NCBI GenBank assembly: GCA_013054445.1
Contig: JAAMPI010000911.1
Location: 1 to 23,196 of the forward strand
Length of the DNA: 23,196 bases
Source of the DNA: Cudoniella acicularis
Lineage: Eukaryota; Ascomycota; Leotiomycetes; Helotiales; Helotiaceae
Reading direction: 5' to 3'
How positions within the stretch are numbered: the first letter of the stretch is position 1; the number at the start of each line of letters is the position of its first letter. The notes beneath the pieces are model-generated. The model saw nothing but the letters and a program-made list of their open reading frames with translations. It did not search any database and was not told where the DNA came from. Of this stretch, positions 12,168 to 20,326 are shown piece by piece. Position numbers and translations under genes: made by a program.

Positions 12168-12305
12168 TGTTATAGCTCTGTAAAGGTATAGGGGCCCTGA
12201 TGTTATATAGGGGCGTATTTATAAGAAGGTGCTATATTCACGAAGAAACTAAGCTAAGGAGAGAAGAAGGAAGAGGTGTCCCTTAAGGGGTCTATATAAG
12301 AGCTA
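12168..12305 (-). repeat. Left (3') LTR fragment of the copia element, RIP-mutated
   Basis: This matches 14457-14597 in the same orientation, starting TGTTATAGCTCT versus TGTTACAGCTCT. It shares ACGAAGAAACTAAGCT and GAGAGAAGAAGG. The differences are mostly C-to-T or G-to-A relative to the right copy; for example the CACGTG at 14493 corresponds to TATATA here. The match ends near 12305, where mariner-derived sequence appears to begin. In element orientation it is the 3' end of the 3' LTR. Confidence 0.75.
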
Positions 12306-12413
12306 GGGCTATTAGATACGGCCTACTTAACCGAAAACTATAAAAACACACCCTCTTTTATAAAAGCCGTAATAAATATAATTAGAGCTATTTTAGCTTA
12401 AAATTGATATATA

Positions 12414-12700
12414 TTAATTAATAGTAGCTATTCTACGTACTTTAATTATATCCTCGATTTTATACGTCAATTACTCTATATAGTAACGGAAGTCACGTAG
12501 GTCAACCTAGTCTTATAGCTTTTATAACTCCCTAGCTAAATCCTCCCTATTTTTTAGCACGTATAGTAACTTCTTTAGCTCTTCTTTTATCTAGCGCCAA
12601 ACCTTCTCTATTAGGTTTAGATCTGGCGAAGAGGGAGGCTAGCTAAACCTATAGATCCTATACTATAGTCTTAGTAAGCGTGATTACGTGATCACGTCAC
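12414..12700 (-). pseudogene. Tc1/mariner-family transposase, C-terminal remnant
   Basis: On the minus strand one frame reads PPSSPDLNLIEKVWR, then IKEELKKLLYVLKNREDLA, DLRDFRYYIE and KIEDIIKV, and ends at the TAA at 12416-12414. 'W-PPSSPDLNPIENVW' is the hallmark around the last catalytic acidic residue (the second D of DD34D, or the E of DD34E) of Tc1/mariner DDE transposases. The Trp that should precede PPSSPDLN is a TAG here, and the frame contains six further in-frame stops between the motif and its end. The helix-turn-helix DNA-binding region and the first two catalytic acids are absent from the window. It is non-functional, and its stops fit RIP. Its 5' boundary is uncertain. Confidence 0.88.
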
Positions 12701-12799
12701 GTGTAACCACAACCTACTAGTATAGCGACACTAGGGGCACTTAGAAGTAGCCGTAATCAGTGCGCTACCTATTAGAAAACTTCCTATAGAAACCTCTTT

Positions 12800-14345
12800 T
12801 TATCCTTAACGCTCTACCTATTCTATAATACGTAGGTTAATCCTATTAGTATTAATAAGCTACTTTAGTACCTAGTAAGCCTTTGACTTAGTTATTAAAT
12901 TAGCTAGGTTAGTGTCCTTATCGATCTATTTAACTTCTACGATCTTATATCTCTTATATAATTATTAAAGACAGAGGATATCGATTATTAAGCGCTTCTC
13001 TTAAGTAGTTCTTAGCTTAATAAGACAGTTATATAGGGACTTCGAATCCGTATAGAGAATAAGAGGTAGGGTAATCTAAAGTATATAGTCGATAGTCGAT
13101 TTAATTACGGCGGCGATATTAAACCTATAGCTTATAGCGTAAAGCTCTAAAGCTAGTATACTACGAGTAACTCGTTTATACTTAATTAAGGACTAATAGA
13201 CGATATTAGCCTTTCTAGTTATATTAGCTAGGACTATCACGTAGCCGATCTATAAAGACAGGTCTATATTATTAGTAAACGATAAATCAGTAAACACTAG
13301 GAGTTATAAGCTATTCTAATCTAGCTTAACAAACTTTAGACCTCTAGATATATTGTCGATTTATTACTAGATCCGTTTGTTTAGGTTCTTAGCGTTCTTA
13401 GTGTCTAGATTAGTCACCTAGGTAGTAAAGGATAGATCGAAGGCTGCTTCTAGTTAACTAATAGAGCTAATATATACTTTTCTTACTCGTTAAGTAATAT
13501 ATTAATCCTTAAATAAGAGTCTCTATTAGACAACGCCTTTTAAGCTCGTTATAGAGGTAGCCTTAGTACTAACTAAGCTTAAATTCTTATATTAGCTCTC
13601 TTAACTTAATAGTAAGTCGTCTATAAGAAATAGTTAGATTAGACCGCCGTTAAATTTAATTAGTTTATTAGTTAATAGAGGTTCTTAGGCCTTTAAAATA
13701 AGCCTTTAGATATTGATCTTTGTTTATTTAAGGTCTACGAATTCCTTATTAGCTAGAATTAGAGTATTGTTAGTCTATAGGCTAACGATATTAAAAGAGT
13801 CGTTAGTGTTCTGATATAATAGACAAAGGTCGTACGTAGACTATTATATACCTAATTCTTTAGTGTAATAGGTATAGTAGGTTATAAACTAGTAGTTCCT
13901 AGCTTCTAGTACTCTATATAGGAGCTTAACGACTTATAGAACTATGTCCTTAGTAATACCTATTTCCGTACTTAATTCTAGAGATAGACGAATATAGAAC
14001 TCTTAGTTTAGGTTTGACTTTGATTAGACGTAAACTTGTATAATATCCTAAAGATATAGTTTTATAATATCGTCTTAGAACGTAGCTATTAAGTAGATAA
14101 TTAATCTTTAGCTTACCTATTAAATTATAGGTGACTAAGTAAGGACAAGGTCTTTTCCTTTGTCGTTATACGCCTATATAACAACTCTAGACTTCTCGAA
14201 GGTCTAGTCTATACCCTTATTCTTGATTTTAATAACAAACCTCGAGTTAAATATACGTATACTAGAAGGGACCTCGCTAATATTAATAATCTTAAAAACG
14301 CCTAGTTCTAGTAGACTAGCGATCTCCTTCTATCGCGAAGTGTAA
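12800..14345 (-). pseudogene. Ty1/copia reverse transcriptase and RNase H, RIP-inactivated
   Basis: On the minus strand the text runs in order. Reverse transcriptase: LLELGVFKIINISEVPSS, IFNSRFVIKIKNKGID, AYNDKGKDLVLT (before 14140), LYGVPEAGNYW-like and STYDLCLLY. The catalytic loop, normally LQTDDT in this fungal clade, reads L*TNNT at about 13789-13764. RNase H: LTNKLIKFNGG, a NKR..W.I..PSRGL-like segment, then ALELYAISYRFNIAAVIKST, LYTDSKSLYNCLIKL, EKRLIIDIL and KSKAYQ-like text, ending with LRIIE near 12810. Tens of TAG/TAA stops are spread through it. Gag, protease and integrase should lie upstream (higher coordinates), but only about 110 bp separates the RT start from the right LTR, so they are deleted. 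The two catalytic aspartates read as asparagines, so the enzyme could not work even if read through. Confidence 0.93.
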
Positions 14346-14456
14346 CAGATCTAGTACGAGTCATATGTTCGGAGGTTCCGAGCTAGTCTGTTCTAGGACT
14401 AGTCTAGGAGCTACGCTCCCTTAAGACGACAGTCCTTCTTATATCTAGCTTCTTCT

Positions 14457-14912
14457 TGTTACAGCTCTACAAAGGCACTAGGGCCCTGACGTCACGTGGG
14501 ACGTATTTGCAAGAAGATGCTATATTAACGAAGAAACTAAGCTGAGGAGAGAAGAAGGAGAGGTGGCCCTGAAGGGGCCTTATATACAGGAGGTGAGTAC
14601 TGGCAAGCGAGGTCACGTGATAAGGGGTTAGGGGGACGTGTCGCAGCCTCCTGTCGCATATAGCGCCACACTGTCTGAGTCTCACTAGTCACAGGACTGT
14701 GCGTTGCACTAGGTCTGTGACACTACTGAACCAGGACTACCACGACCTATATAGCTATATAGTTTTCCTATGTTAGAGCGTGTGCTTAACTCATATTCTA
14801 ATATCATCACCTGATTAGGATAACGCTCTACTAGAACCTACTTAACGCTTCTAAGGCTAAGTAAACCCCGTTCACGTGATATTAAGATCTCACGTGATAA
14901 CAGAACGTTACA
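14457..14912 (-). repeat. Right (5') LTR of the copia element, nearly free of RIP
   Basis: Plus-strand boundaries are TGTTACAG at 14457 and CGTTACA ending at 14912, so on the element strand the LTR begins TGTAACG and ends CTGTAACA, following the TG..CA rule; its length is 456 bp. Its left 140 bp match the left LTR. It keeps four CACGTG palindromes (14493, 14614, 14873, 14891) and has normal GC content, unlike the adjoining internal region. An 8-bp inverted repeat with 41 bp between the arms lies at 14774-14781 and 14823-14830. It is directly followed at 14913 by NB-ARC gene sequence. Confidence 0.75.
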
Positions 14913-16080
14913 CTTAGAAGATGCCTACTTTCATATTGCTCGACGACTGGGTCACGACATACTACTGAGAAACTATCGAGGCCAGCCAACGCTGGATATC
15001 TGGAACAATATGTCTTGTGAGGAGAAAATCGAAAGGTTTAGAGATTGGCTTCAGCGACCTGAGAATGAGGATACTCTATTCATTCTGGACGATTTCGACA
15101 GGTTGAAGGACCCAAATCTCATTGCGAGCGCGATACCACACGAAGCTAGAACCATAATTCTCTCGACTCGAAATCCTATTTTACGAGAATAGCTTAATCG
15201 GAAGGCCGAGCCAGTCCGACTCTATTCAATCCGTCTAGATTAACTCGTGGAACTCATGGAAAGCGTATTGGAGATGATCGGGTATGAGAGTGCGGGAAAT
15301 CTCTTAAACCGAGAAATTTTACGTCGCATTGCAATTGGGCTTCATGGCCATCTGCTTGCCGCTGTCTTGGCAATTCGGTACATAGCTAGGGTTTTATCAC
15401 AAGGAGGCTCATAGTCTCCCGAAGCAAACTTTCTCGATATTCTTGTTGGTTCTGACTTCGAGACTCGAAGACACTTCCTCGAGTATAATCCTAGTGGACA
15501 GTCCATCATAGATGTATTCCAGATTTCCAGAAATAGGCTACAAGATCCCAACGGCAAAGCTTGGAGAGTGATGAAATTCATCGCTACCCTAGAGACCGGT
15601 CACAGGACTGTGGGCTTCCGCAAGTTTTTCTACAATCGCGCTTGCGTCATCGGCCCGACAGACTTTCCGGACTACGATATATTAGCTGCCAAGAAGATTA
15701 AGATCTCGGAAGTACTCGCAGAACTCGAGACAGTACCGCTCGGCGAGCGAGAGCAAGGTCCAAAGCCTGCTCAATTTCATCCACTCTGGCTTGAGTGTTC
15801 GCTGCACACCATGGGGGAGGCTGGTCGTCTCAGATATATTCGTCAAGTACTAATGATTTGTTGCTTAGAAGCACCTAGAGAGACCGAACTAGTGTCGGTT
15901 GAAGACTCGGTTCAACCACATGTCAAGCATTGCTTAGGGATTTGCAAGTCTTTCAAGATTAATCTAGAGGCGCTAGAGCTACCACAGGTGACTTAGAAGT
16001 GGATTTTACAAACCCAGTTGTATCACACACTAGTAAGCATATAGAATAATGCAATACTCGTTTACTGACCCATCTTTACA
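14913..16080 (+). pseudogene. NB-ARC / NLR-like protein gene, 5'-truncated and with three stops
   Basis: One frame runs from the LTR edge to 15996 with stops only at 15190-15192 (TAG), 15241-15243 (TAA) and 15412-15414 (TAG). It starts EDAYFHIARRLGHDILL. Then comes a Walker-B/kinase-2-like motif (DTLFILDDFDRL, about 15073-15108) and a sensor-like strand (ARTIILSTRNP) 20 residues later, the spacing typical of NB-ARC ATPases. The rest (LVELMESVLEMIG, LRRIAIGLHGHLLAAVLA, VFQISRNRLQD, HPLWLECSLHTM) fits the helical and winged-helix part. The P-loop and effector domain are absent, cut off at the LTR junction. A likely intron, 15988-16080 (GTGACT..TTTACTGAC..TTTACAG), extends the gene slightly, with a final exon candidate up to about 16155. 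NLR proteins act in fungal non-self recognition and cell death; this copy is dead. Confidence 0.7.
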
Positions 16081-16377
16081 GGCTTCTTAGCAACTCCACC
16101 TCGCCCCCAACTCGATCCGTGGAAATGGGACGAGACTTATTTTACCGGATAGTCCCATCTACTACACAATCGAAATGCAATTCAACTTTAGTGTAATCAT
16201 ACCATAATGCTGAGGTTCTACACTCTGTTTTTAGATGGCAAATTGAGCGTGATTTGGTGTCGCAATAAAGGTGTTGTCAGCGGAAGATAATTAAGCGGGC
16301 TCTAAAGGGGAGGTTTGCTTAATCCCTGTTCAAAAAAAGCTGATACTGCGCACAAAGGAGATAGTTCCCAGTGACTA
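16081..16377. other. Intergenic stretch between the NB-ARC pseudogene and clpP
   Basis: The first about 75 bases may be the last exon of the NB-ARC gene (text such as LDPWKWDETYFTG before a TAG). The remainder is the shared 3' region of two convergent genes. No repeat or RNA gene is visible. This stretch marks the change from decayed to intact genes. Confidence 0.4.
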
Positions 16378-17243
16378 TTATATTGTAGTCTCTGCATTCT
16401 TCTCCTCTGCCCGGCTGTGTAATATCTGATCGACAATTCCCATTTCAAGCGCCTCATTCGCGCTCAAGAATTTGTCTCTCTCCATCAGCCTCTCAATGTC
16501 CTCCAGTGAATGCTCCTTCGTCAGATGCTTGATATATATCTCATTCAGCTGTTTCCGTACCCTCAGTATTTCCGTAGCATGGATGGCAATATCTGATGCT
16601 TGTCCGAAATAACCCCCACTTGGCTGATGTACCATGATCGACGAATGTGGGAGGCAGAAACGCTTGCCTTTCTCGCCGCCGCAGAGAAGCAAGGAGCCCA
16701 TCGAAGCTGCTTGCCCAACACAGACGGTCGAAACAGGAGAGCGTATGTATGTCATGGTATCATAAATGGCGAGGCCGGCCGTAACGGAGCCACCCGGGGA
16801 ATTGATGTAAAGGGTGATGGCCTTTTCGGGGTTGTCGGATTCGAGGTAGAGGAGTTGCGCCACGACGGCTGCGGAGACAGTTTCGTTTACTTCGCCATTG
16901 AGGCAGACAATGCGCTCCTAGTTCTGCGGTCAGAAAAGATGTCAATTTATGTGGGGTGGGAGCTTTACCTGGAGCAGCTTGGAAAAGATGTCGGCTACAA
17001 ATGGTCAGCAGGGAGCCATTGAGCAAAGAAATCAAGACGTACAGGTACGCCAGCCACCGCCCTACAAGATTAACATGCAGGAACGGTCTGCAGACGCGAG
17101 AGGGAGCCTACAATTGTCTCTGTGATGTATGGGACCGGAGTCCAAGACTTTGGTTCAGGTCTCGCGGGTGTGGAAGAGAAGCATCGTAGGCTCGTCCGCA
17201 AGGCTTTGCGAGCTGGAGCGCGCAGAAGTCGGGAGGTAAGCAT
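16378..17243 (-). CDS. clpP: ATP-dependent Clp protease proteolytic subunit, mitochondrial (ClpP)
   Basis: Four exons (17243-17112, 17061-17043, 16994-16969, 16917-16378) give 238 residues. Introns are 17111-17062, 17042-16995 (GTACGT..CTGAC..GTAG) and 16968-16918 (GTAAAG..CTAG). The N-terminus [20 protein letters not shown] plus CFSSTPA is a basic, amphipathic mitochondrial presequence. Then come [38 protein letters not shown], the Ser nucleophile in GQAASMGS, the His in [13 protein letters not shown] and the Asp in [15 protein letters not shown]. The full Ser-His-Asp triad is thus present. The protein forms tetradecameric barrels that degrade unfolded proteins in the mitochondrial matrix, fed by a ClpX-type ATPase. 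ATG 17243 has a good context (CTCACCATG). It is divergently paired with the next gene. No sign of decay. Confidence 0.97.
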
Positions 17244-17479
17244 GGTGAGGGCGAATATTCGTACGGGGTATTGAGGCCGCGTGCGGTGGTGTTATCGGAG
17301 CATGCTGCGATCTGGAGAATGGATTTTCGAACACGCGCCGAGGATGGCTGCAGCGCGACTCGCTTGATCTCCGGCCGAGTTGATTTTCCACAGCATCAAC
17401 ACCCAACTTTCGAACGAAAAACATCACTACACCACACAACCCAACATCTCCTCCTCAACTACCGTGGGAGAGATGTGGT
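17244..17479. promoter_or_regulatory. Divergent promoter shared by clpP and the 488-residue mitochondrial protein
   Basis: The two start codons (17243 minus, 17480 plus) are 236 bp apart and point away from each other. No TATA box is obvious. A CA-rich, T-poor stretch (about 17395-17460) leads into the plus-strand start, as is common in fungal 5' leaders. Both products are predicted mitochondrial, so shared regulation is plausible but unproven. Confidence 0.5.
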
Positions 17480-18946
17480 ATGATCAGATCGCTAGTATTC
17501 AGAGGTAGCAGCACTGCACGGTGCCTCGTGTCTGCGAAGCAATGGCCCACCCACCACCGTACCATCTCGTCCAACGTCCCCGAGTTCGACTCCACCGATT
17601 CCCACGATGACGACCTTTCAACATTTGCAGAAAGCCTCGCAGATCTTGTTGACATTGACACATCTGCCGTCAATTCCACAGATAAAAAATCGAACCTTGC
17701 ATCTTCATCGCCATGGCTTCATCCCGATCTACCTGTGTCTCCGCTCATGGACCCAGCTTTCCTGGCAGCAAGACAAGAACGCCAAAAGCCCAAAGCTGCC
17801 CCTCGATCGAAGTTAGAACTAACGCCATTTCAAAGGAAGCTCTGGAAAAATCCTTACGCCCTTGCTCTTGCAACGCCGGTTCGATTGTGCCAGCTGACGA
17901 GGGTTGCGATGCCAAAATTCTTTTTACAGGGCTTCGAATTAATGGCTCATCCCGAGACTGGATGGCCTTATTTCGTCCCCAGGGGGGAGTTGCTCATGGA
18001 TAACAAAGTGTCAAATTTTAAAGCGGCTGGAAGCCACCTCGGAGTTAGAATGGTTGAAGGTGGCAACAACGAACCTTGGAATGAGGAGGAACAACGATCT
18101 TCAGCGATGGAAAGCTCCCTGGAGAAGATCCCTCAGGATATGCATACACTGGACGTGTATCGGAAGGCAGAACAAGAGGAATCTTTGAATGGTTCTCAGG
18201 AGCAGTCTTCAGCGGCGGGGTCCCACTCAAACCCATTGGAGAAGATTATTGAAGATTCTCTGATAAATACAGCGCCGTCTCCAACCTCACCGTTAAGTCA
18301 ACCCGCTGGCAAACGCATTGGGCCCGGAATGTATGTATTGGCTCGAAAGCAGGTAATTTCTGGTTTATTGGACAAGAAAGCTGGATTTGGCAAAGAGGCC
18401 TATAAAAAGTTAATTCCCGCCCGTATCAAAGCAAAGCCGAAGGCATTCGGAATCTACAACCGGGGTGAGTTCAGGGTTAACATGGACGTTTTCTTGCTGG
18501 ATCTGATGAGGAGACGTATTTTTGGACAATTGGCAAATTTGAGGCAATTGACCAGAGGCTATGTATCTGGCTACGACAACTGGGACGAAGTGGGCAGAAG
18601 CAAACAGACCGGCATGTATCTTTGGACTGGAGGAGTTGGTTCTGAATTGAAAGACCAAGATTGCCCGGCCGAATTTGCTACGATTGGGGGAGTCAAGAAA
18701 CCCGTTCACAACCTGCGGCTCTTGCTTGGGATGGAGAAACTGCAGGAACTGCGGGAAAAAACATCTTGGTCCAATCGCAAGGAGAGAAGGGAGGGAAGGC
18801 TGCCAAAGGAATCGCCCTATTCGAAGCCGATAATTGCTGTCAGACACAAATCACTGACAATTGGGCTCCAGCTTCGCCTTTGGTGGCTGCAAGGATACCT
18901 GGCTGAGCACAAGGGCTTCTTGTCTGTTCAAGATTTTGTAAAATAA
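17480..18946 (+). CDS. Predicted mitochondrial protein of unknown function, 488 residues
   Basis: A single intact exon. The N-terminus MIRSLVFRGSSTARCLVSAK is basic and Ser-rich without acids, a likely mitochondrial presequence. An acidic, low-complexity stretch (STDSHDDDLSTFAESLADL) follows. The conserved-looking core begins about residue 113: LTPFQRKLWKNPYALALATP, VRLCQLTRVAMPKFFLQGFE and HPETGWPYFVPRGEL. A variable Glu/Ser-rich linker (about residues 195-280) separates it from a second block: GPGMYVLARKQVISGL, RIKAKPKAFGIYNRGEFRVN, FLLDLMRRRIFGQL and, near the end, LQLRLWWLQGYLAEHKGF. The blocks look like a conserved fungal mitochondrial protein, possibly linked to ribosome or translation functions because they are basic and unusually rich in aromatic residues. 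I cannot name the family and do not assign a role. It has no transmembrane segment. Its 3' end lies 129 bp from that of the convergent lipase gene. Confidence 0.85.
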   Translation: MIRSLVFRGSSTARCLVSAKQWPTHHRTISSNVPEFDSTDSHDDDLSTFAESLADLVDIDTSAVNSTDKKSNLASSSPWLHPDLPVSPLMDPAFLAARQERQKPKAAPRSKLELTPFQRKLWKNPYALALATPVRLCQLTRVAMPKFFLQGFELMAHPETGWPYFVPRGELLMDNKVSNFKAAGSHLGVRMVEGGNNEPWNEEEQRSSAMESSLEKIPQDMHTLDVYRKAEQEESLNGSQEQSSAAGSHSNPLEKIIEDSLINTAPSPTSPLSQPAGKRIGPGMYVLARKQVISGLLDKKAGFGKEAYKKLIPARIKAKPKAFGIYNRGEFRVNMDVFLLDLMRRRIFGQLANLRQLTRGYVSGYDNWDEVGRSKQTGMYLWTGGVGSELKDQDCPAEFATIGGVKKPVHNLRLLLGMEKLQELREKTSWSNRKERREGRLPKESPYSKPIIAVRHKSLTIGLQLRLWWLQGYLAEHKGFLSVQDFVK

Positions 18947-19075
18947 TCCTGTCTGTAATAACTTACCAAGTAGAAAGTTGTAAAAATCGAACTCGATGCA
19001 AACCACATAACAACACTATCAATGAATCTTCGCGATCGCTCAATCCTACCAACTCCCAGAACCCCTGTGAAAAGA
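18947..19075. terminator. Shared 3' region of convergent genes
   Basis: Only 129 bp separates the stop of the mitochondrial-protein gene (18944-18946) from the stop of the lipase gene (19078-19076, minus). Both transcript ends must fall here or overlap. AT-rich sites such as TGTAATAACTT near 18953 could serve 3' end formation, but no single signal is decisive. Confidence 0.4.
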
Positions 19076-20071
19076 TCATAACTTGGAATCAATGTTCACT
19101 CGAGCTTCCTCATTACCACTGCGAGCCAGAATCCAATCTCCAATATCCTTTGCAAAGACCGGCCTATCTTCTGGCAAATCGGCATGCAGTTGATGGTACC
19201 ACCCCTCGTATGTCTTAAACTCCTTGTCTTCAACTTGCGTCTGCTCTTGAAACCATTTCTTGCTGGCCTCGTAACTCGTTCCCATGTCGTTGGTGCCATG
19301 ACCGAGCCAGATACTTTTCACGTCTTTATTGAGTTTCGCCTTGCCCTCATTCAACGACGCCGTTCGTTCCAGTAACCCCGAAAGACCTTCAAGTGTCCCT
19401 GTATCGTGGAGAAGTTCATCCTCCTTTATTGACTTGACAACTTCCGGATCCCTTGTCAAATTCTCCGGGGGCAGGGGTGAAACTCGATGCATGTGCGGAA
19501 GTAGCTTCCCAGCAAGCTTCCCGAAGAAAACAGTCATAGCATTTGGCTCGAAGCCTTTTGGAAATGCTATAAATGGGCTCTCCAACAACCATCCTCTTAT
19601 GCTGGGCATCAGATCTGCGTACTTTGGGTCGCTGGCGAGTGTCAAAACTTCTCCACCACCCATGCTGTGCCCCATCAAGAAGACCGGGACAGGCGAAGGT
19701 AATTGCTTCCGGATGAATGAAACGATGTCAGAGATGACGAGGGGTGTCGGGCCTGTGAGGCCTCTCTCGGAAGGCTTGTGAACTGAACGACCCCATCCTC
19801 GTTGATCAAAGCCATGGGTTTCAATGCCCCGGGCGGCGAGAGTTGGGAAAAGCTCGTAGTAGCGATCTACATGGTCGTTGAAGCCATGGATGAAAATCAA
19901 TTTGGCCTTGGGAGGGCCGTCAGGCTAGGGAGACGGGTTGTTAGCTGGAGTACTTTGTGCGTGGGAGAGAGGGGTTAGAAGCTGGAGCTTGGGATGGAAA
20001 CCCACCAGCCAAGTTTTGGTGAACAATATTTGGTCCCCAATTTGGTGGGTCCCCTCAACGTCAGAAGGCAT
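19076..20071 (-). CDS. YJU3: Monoglyceride lipase (serine hydrolase, alpha/beta fold)
   Basis: Two exons (20071-20006 and 19924-19076) give 304 residues. The 81-bp intron (20005-19925) has a GCTAAC branch site and CCCTAG acceptor. The N-terminus MPSDVEGTHQIGDQILFTKT continues across the intron as TWLPDGPPKAKLIFIHGFND, typical of fungal monoglyceride lipases. Motifs: oxyanion region FIHGFNDH, GFDQRGWGRS, nucleophile elbow GHSMGGGE, acid Asp in HGTNDMGTSYEASKKW and His in YEGWYHQLHAD. The enzyme releases fatty acid and glycerol from monoacylglycerols, often on lipid droplets or outer mitochondrial membranes. I chose ATG 20071 because the peptide there matches the family's start; an open extension to 20260 is compositionally unlike it. 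It shares a divergent promoter with the TRM61-like gene. The yeast gene name is used by similarity only. Confidence 0.93.
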
Positions 20072-20326
20072 GGTGAAGAGAATCTCCTTGGAGCTGGTGG
20101 TGTAGCTCAAGCGATTTGTGATTGTAGCATTCCTGCTGCTGGAGGTGTTGTAGTGGGTGACTTTGCTGGGGCCCCGGCCGATTCCCAGGTATTCGGTTGA
20201 GTAATCCAGCTCCAGGCGGCCGCTAGTCTGCCGGTGCCATGTGAAATCAACAGGACCCATCAGGGGTTCATAGCAAAGTTAGAACTTAGCCGCGCTGTCT
20301 ACATTTTTTTTTTCCTTTCTGACTCG
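20072..20326. promoter_or_regulatory. Divergent promoter of the lipase and TRM61-like genes
   Basis: 255 bp separate the two start codons, which face away from each other. A pyrimidine tract with a T10 run (about 20302-20320) sits directly before the methyltransferase ATG. The minus-strand frame stays open through this region up to 20260 but without family-like sequence, so I read it as 5' leader. Confidence 0.45.

Noticed and set aside
14467..14685. 72-codon minus-strand frame in the LTR
   Set aside because: It lies entirely inside a long terminal repeat and has no protein-like motif.
14771..14840. tRNA-like string (GTTAGAGCGT ... ACGCTCTA) in the right LTR
   Set aside because: The arms form only one inverted repeat. 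There is no T-loop GTTCGA, no proper acceptor stem and no anticodon arm; I treat it as an LTR hairpin.
19925..20260. N-terminal extension of the lipase up to 20260
   Set aside because: The text before MPSDVEG is not lipase-like and lies in the divergent promoter. The frame past 20006 is intron sequence ending in a stop.
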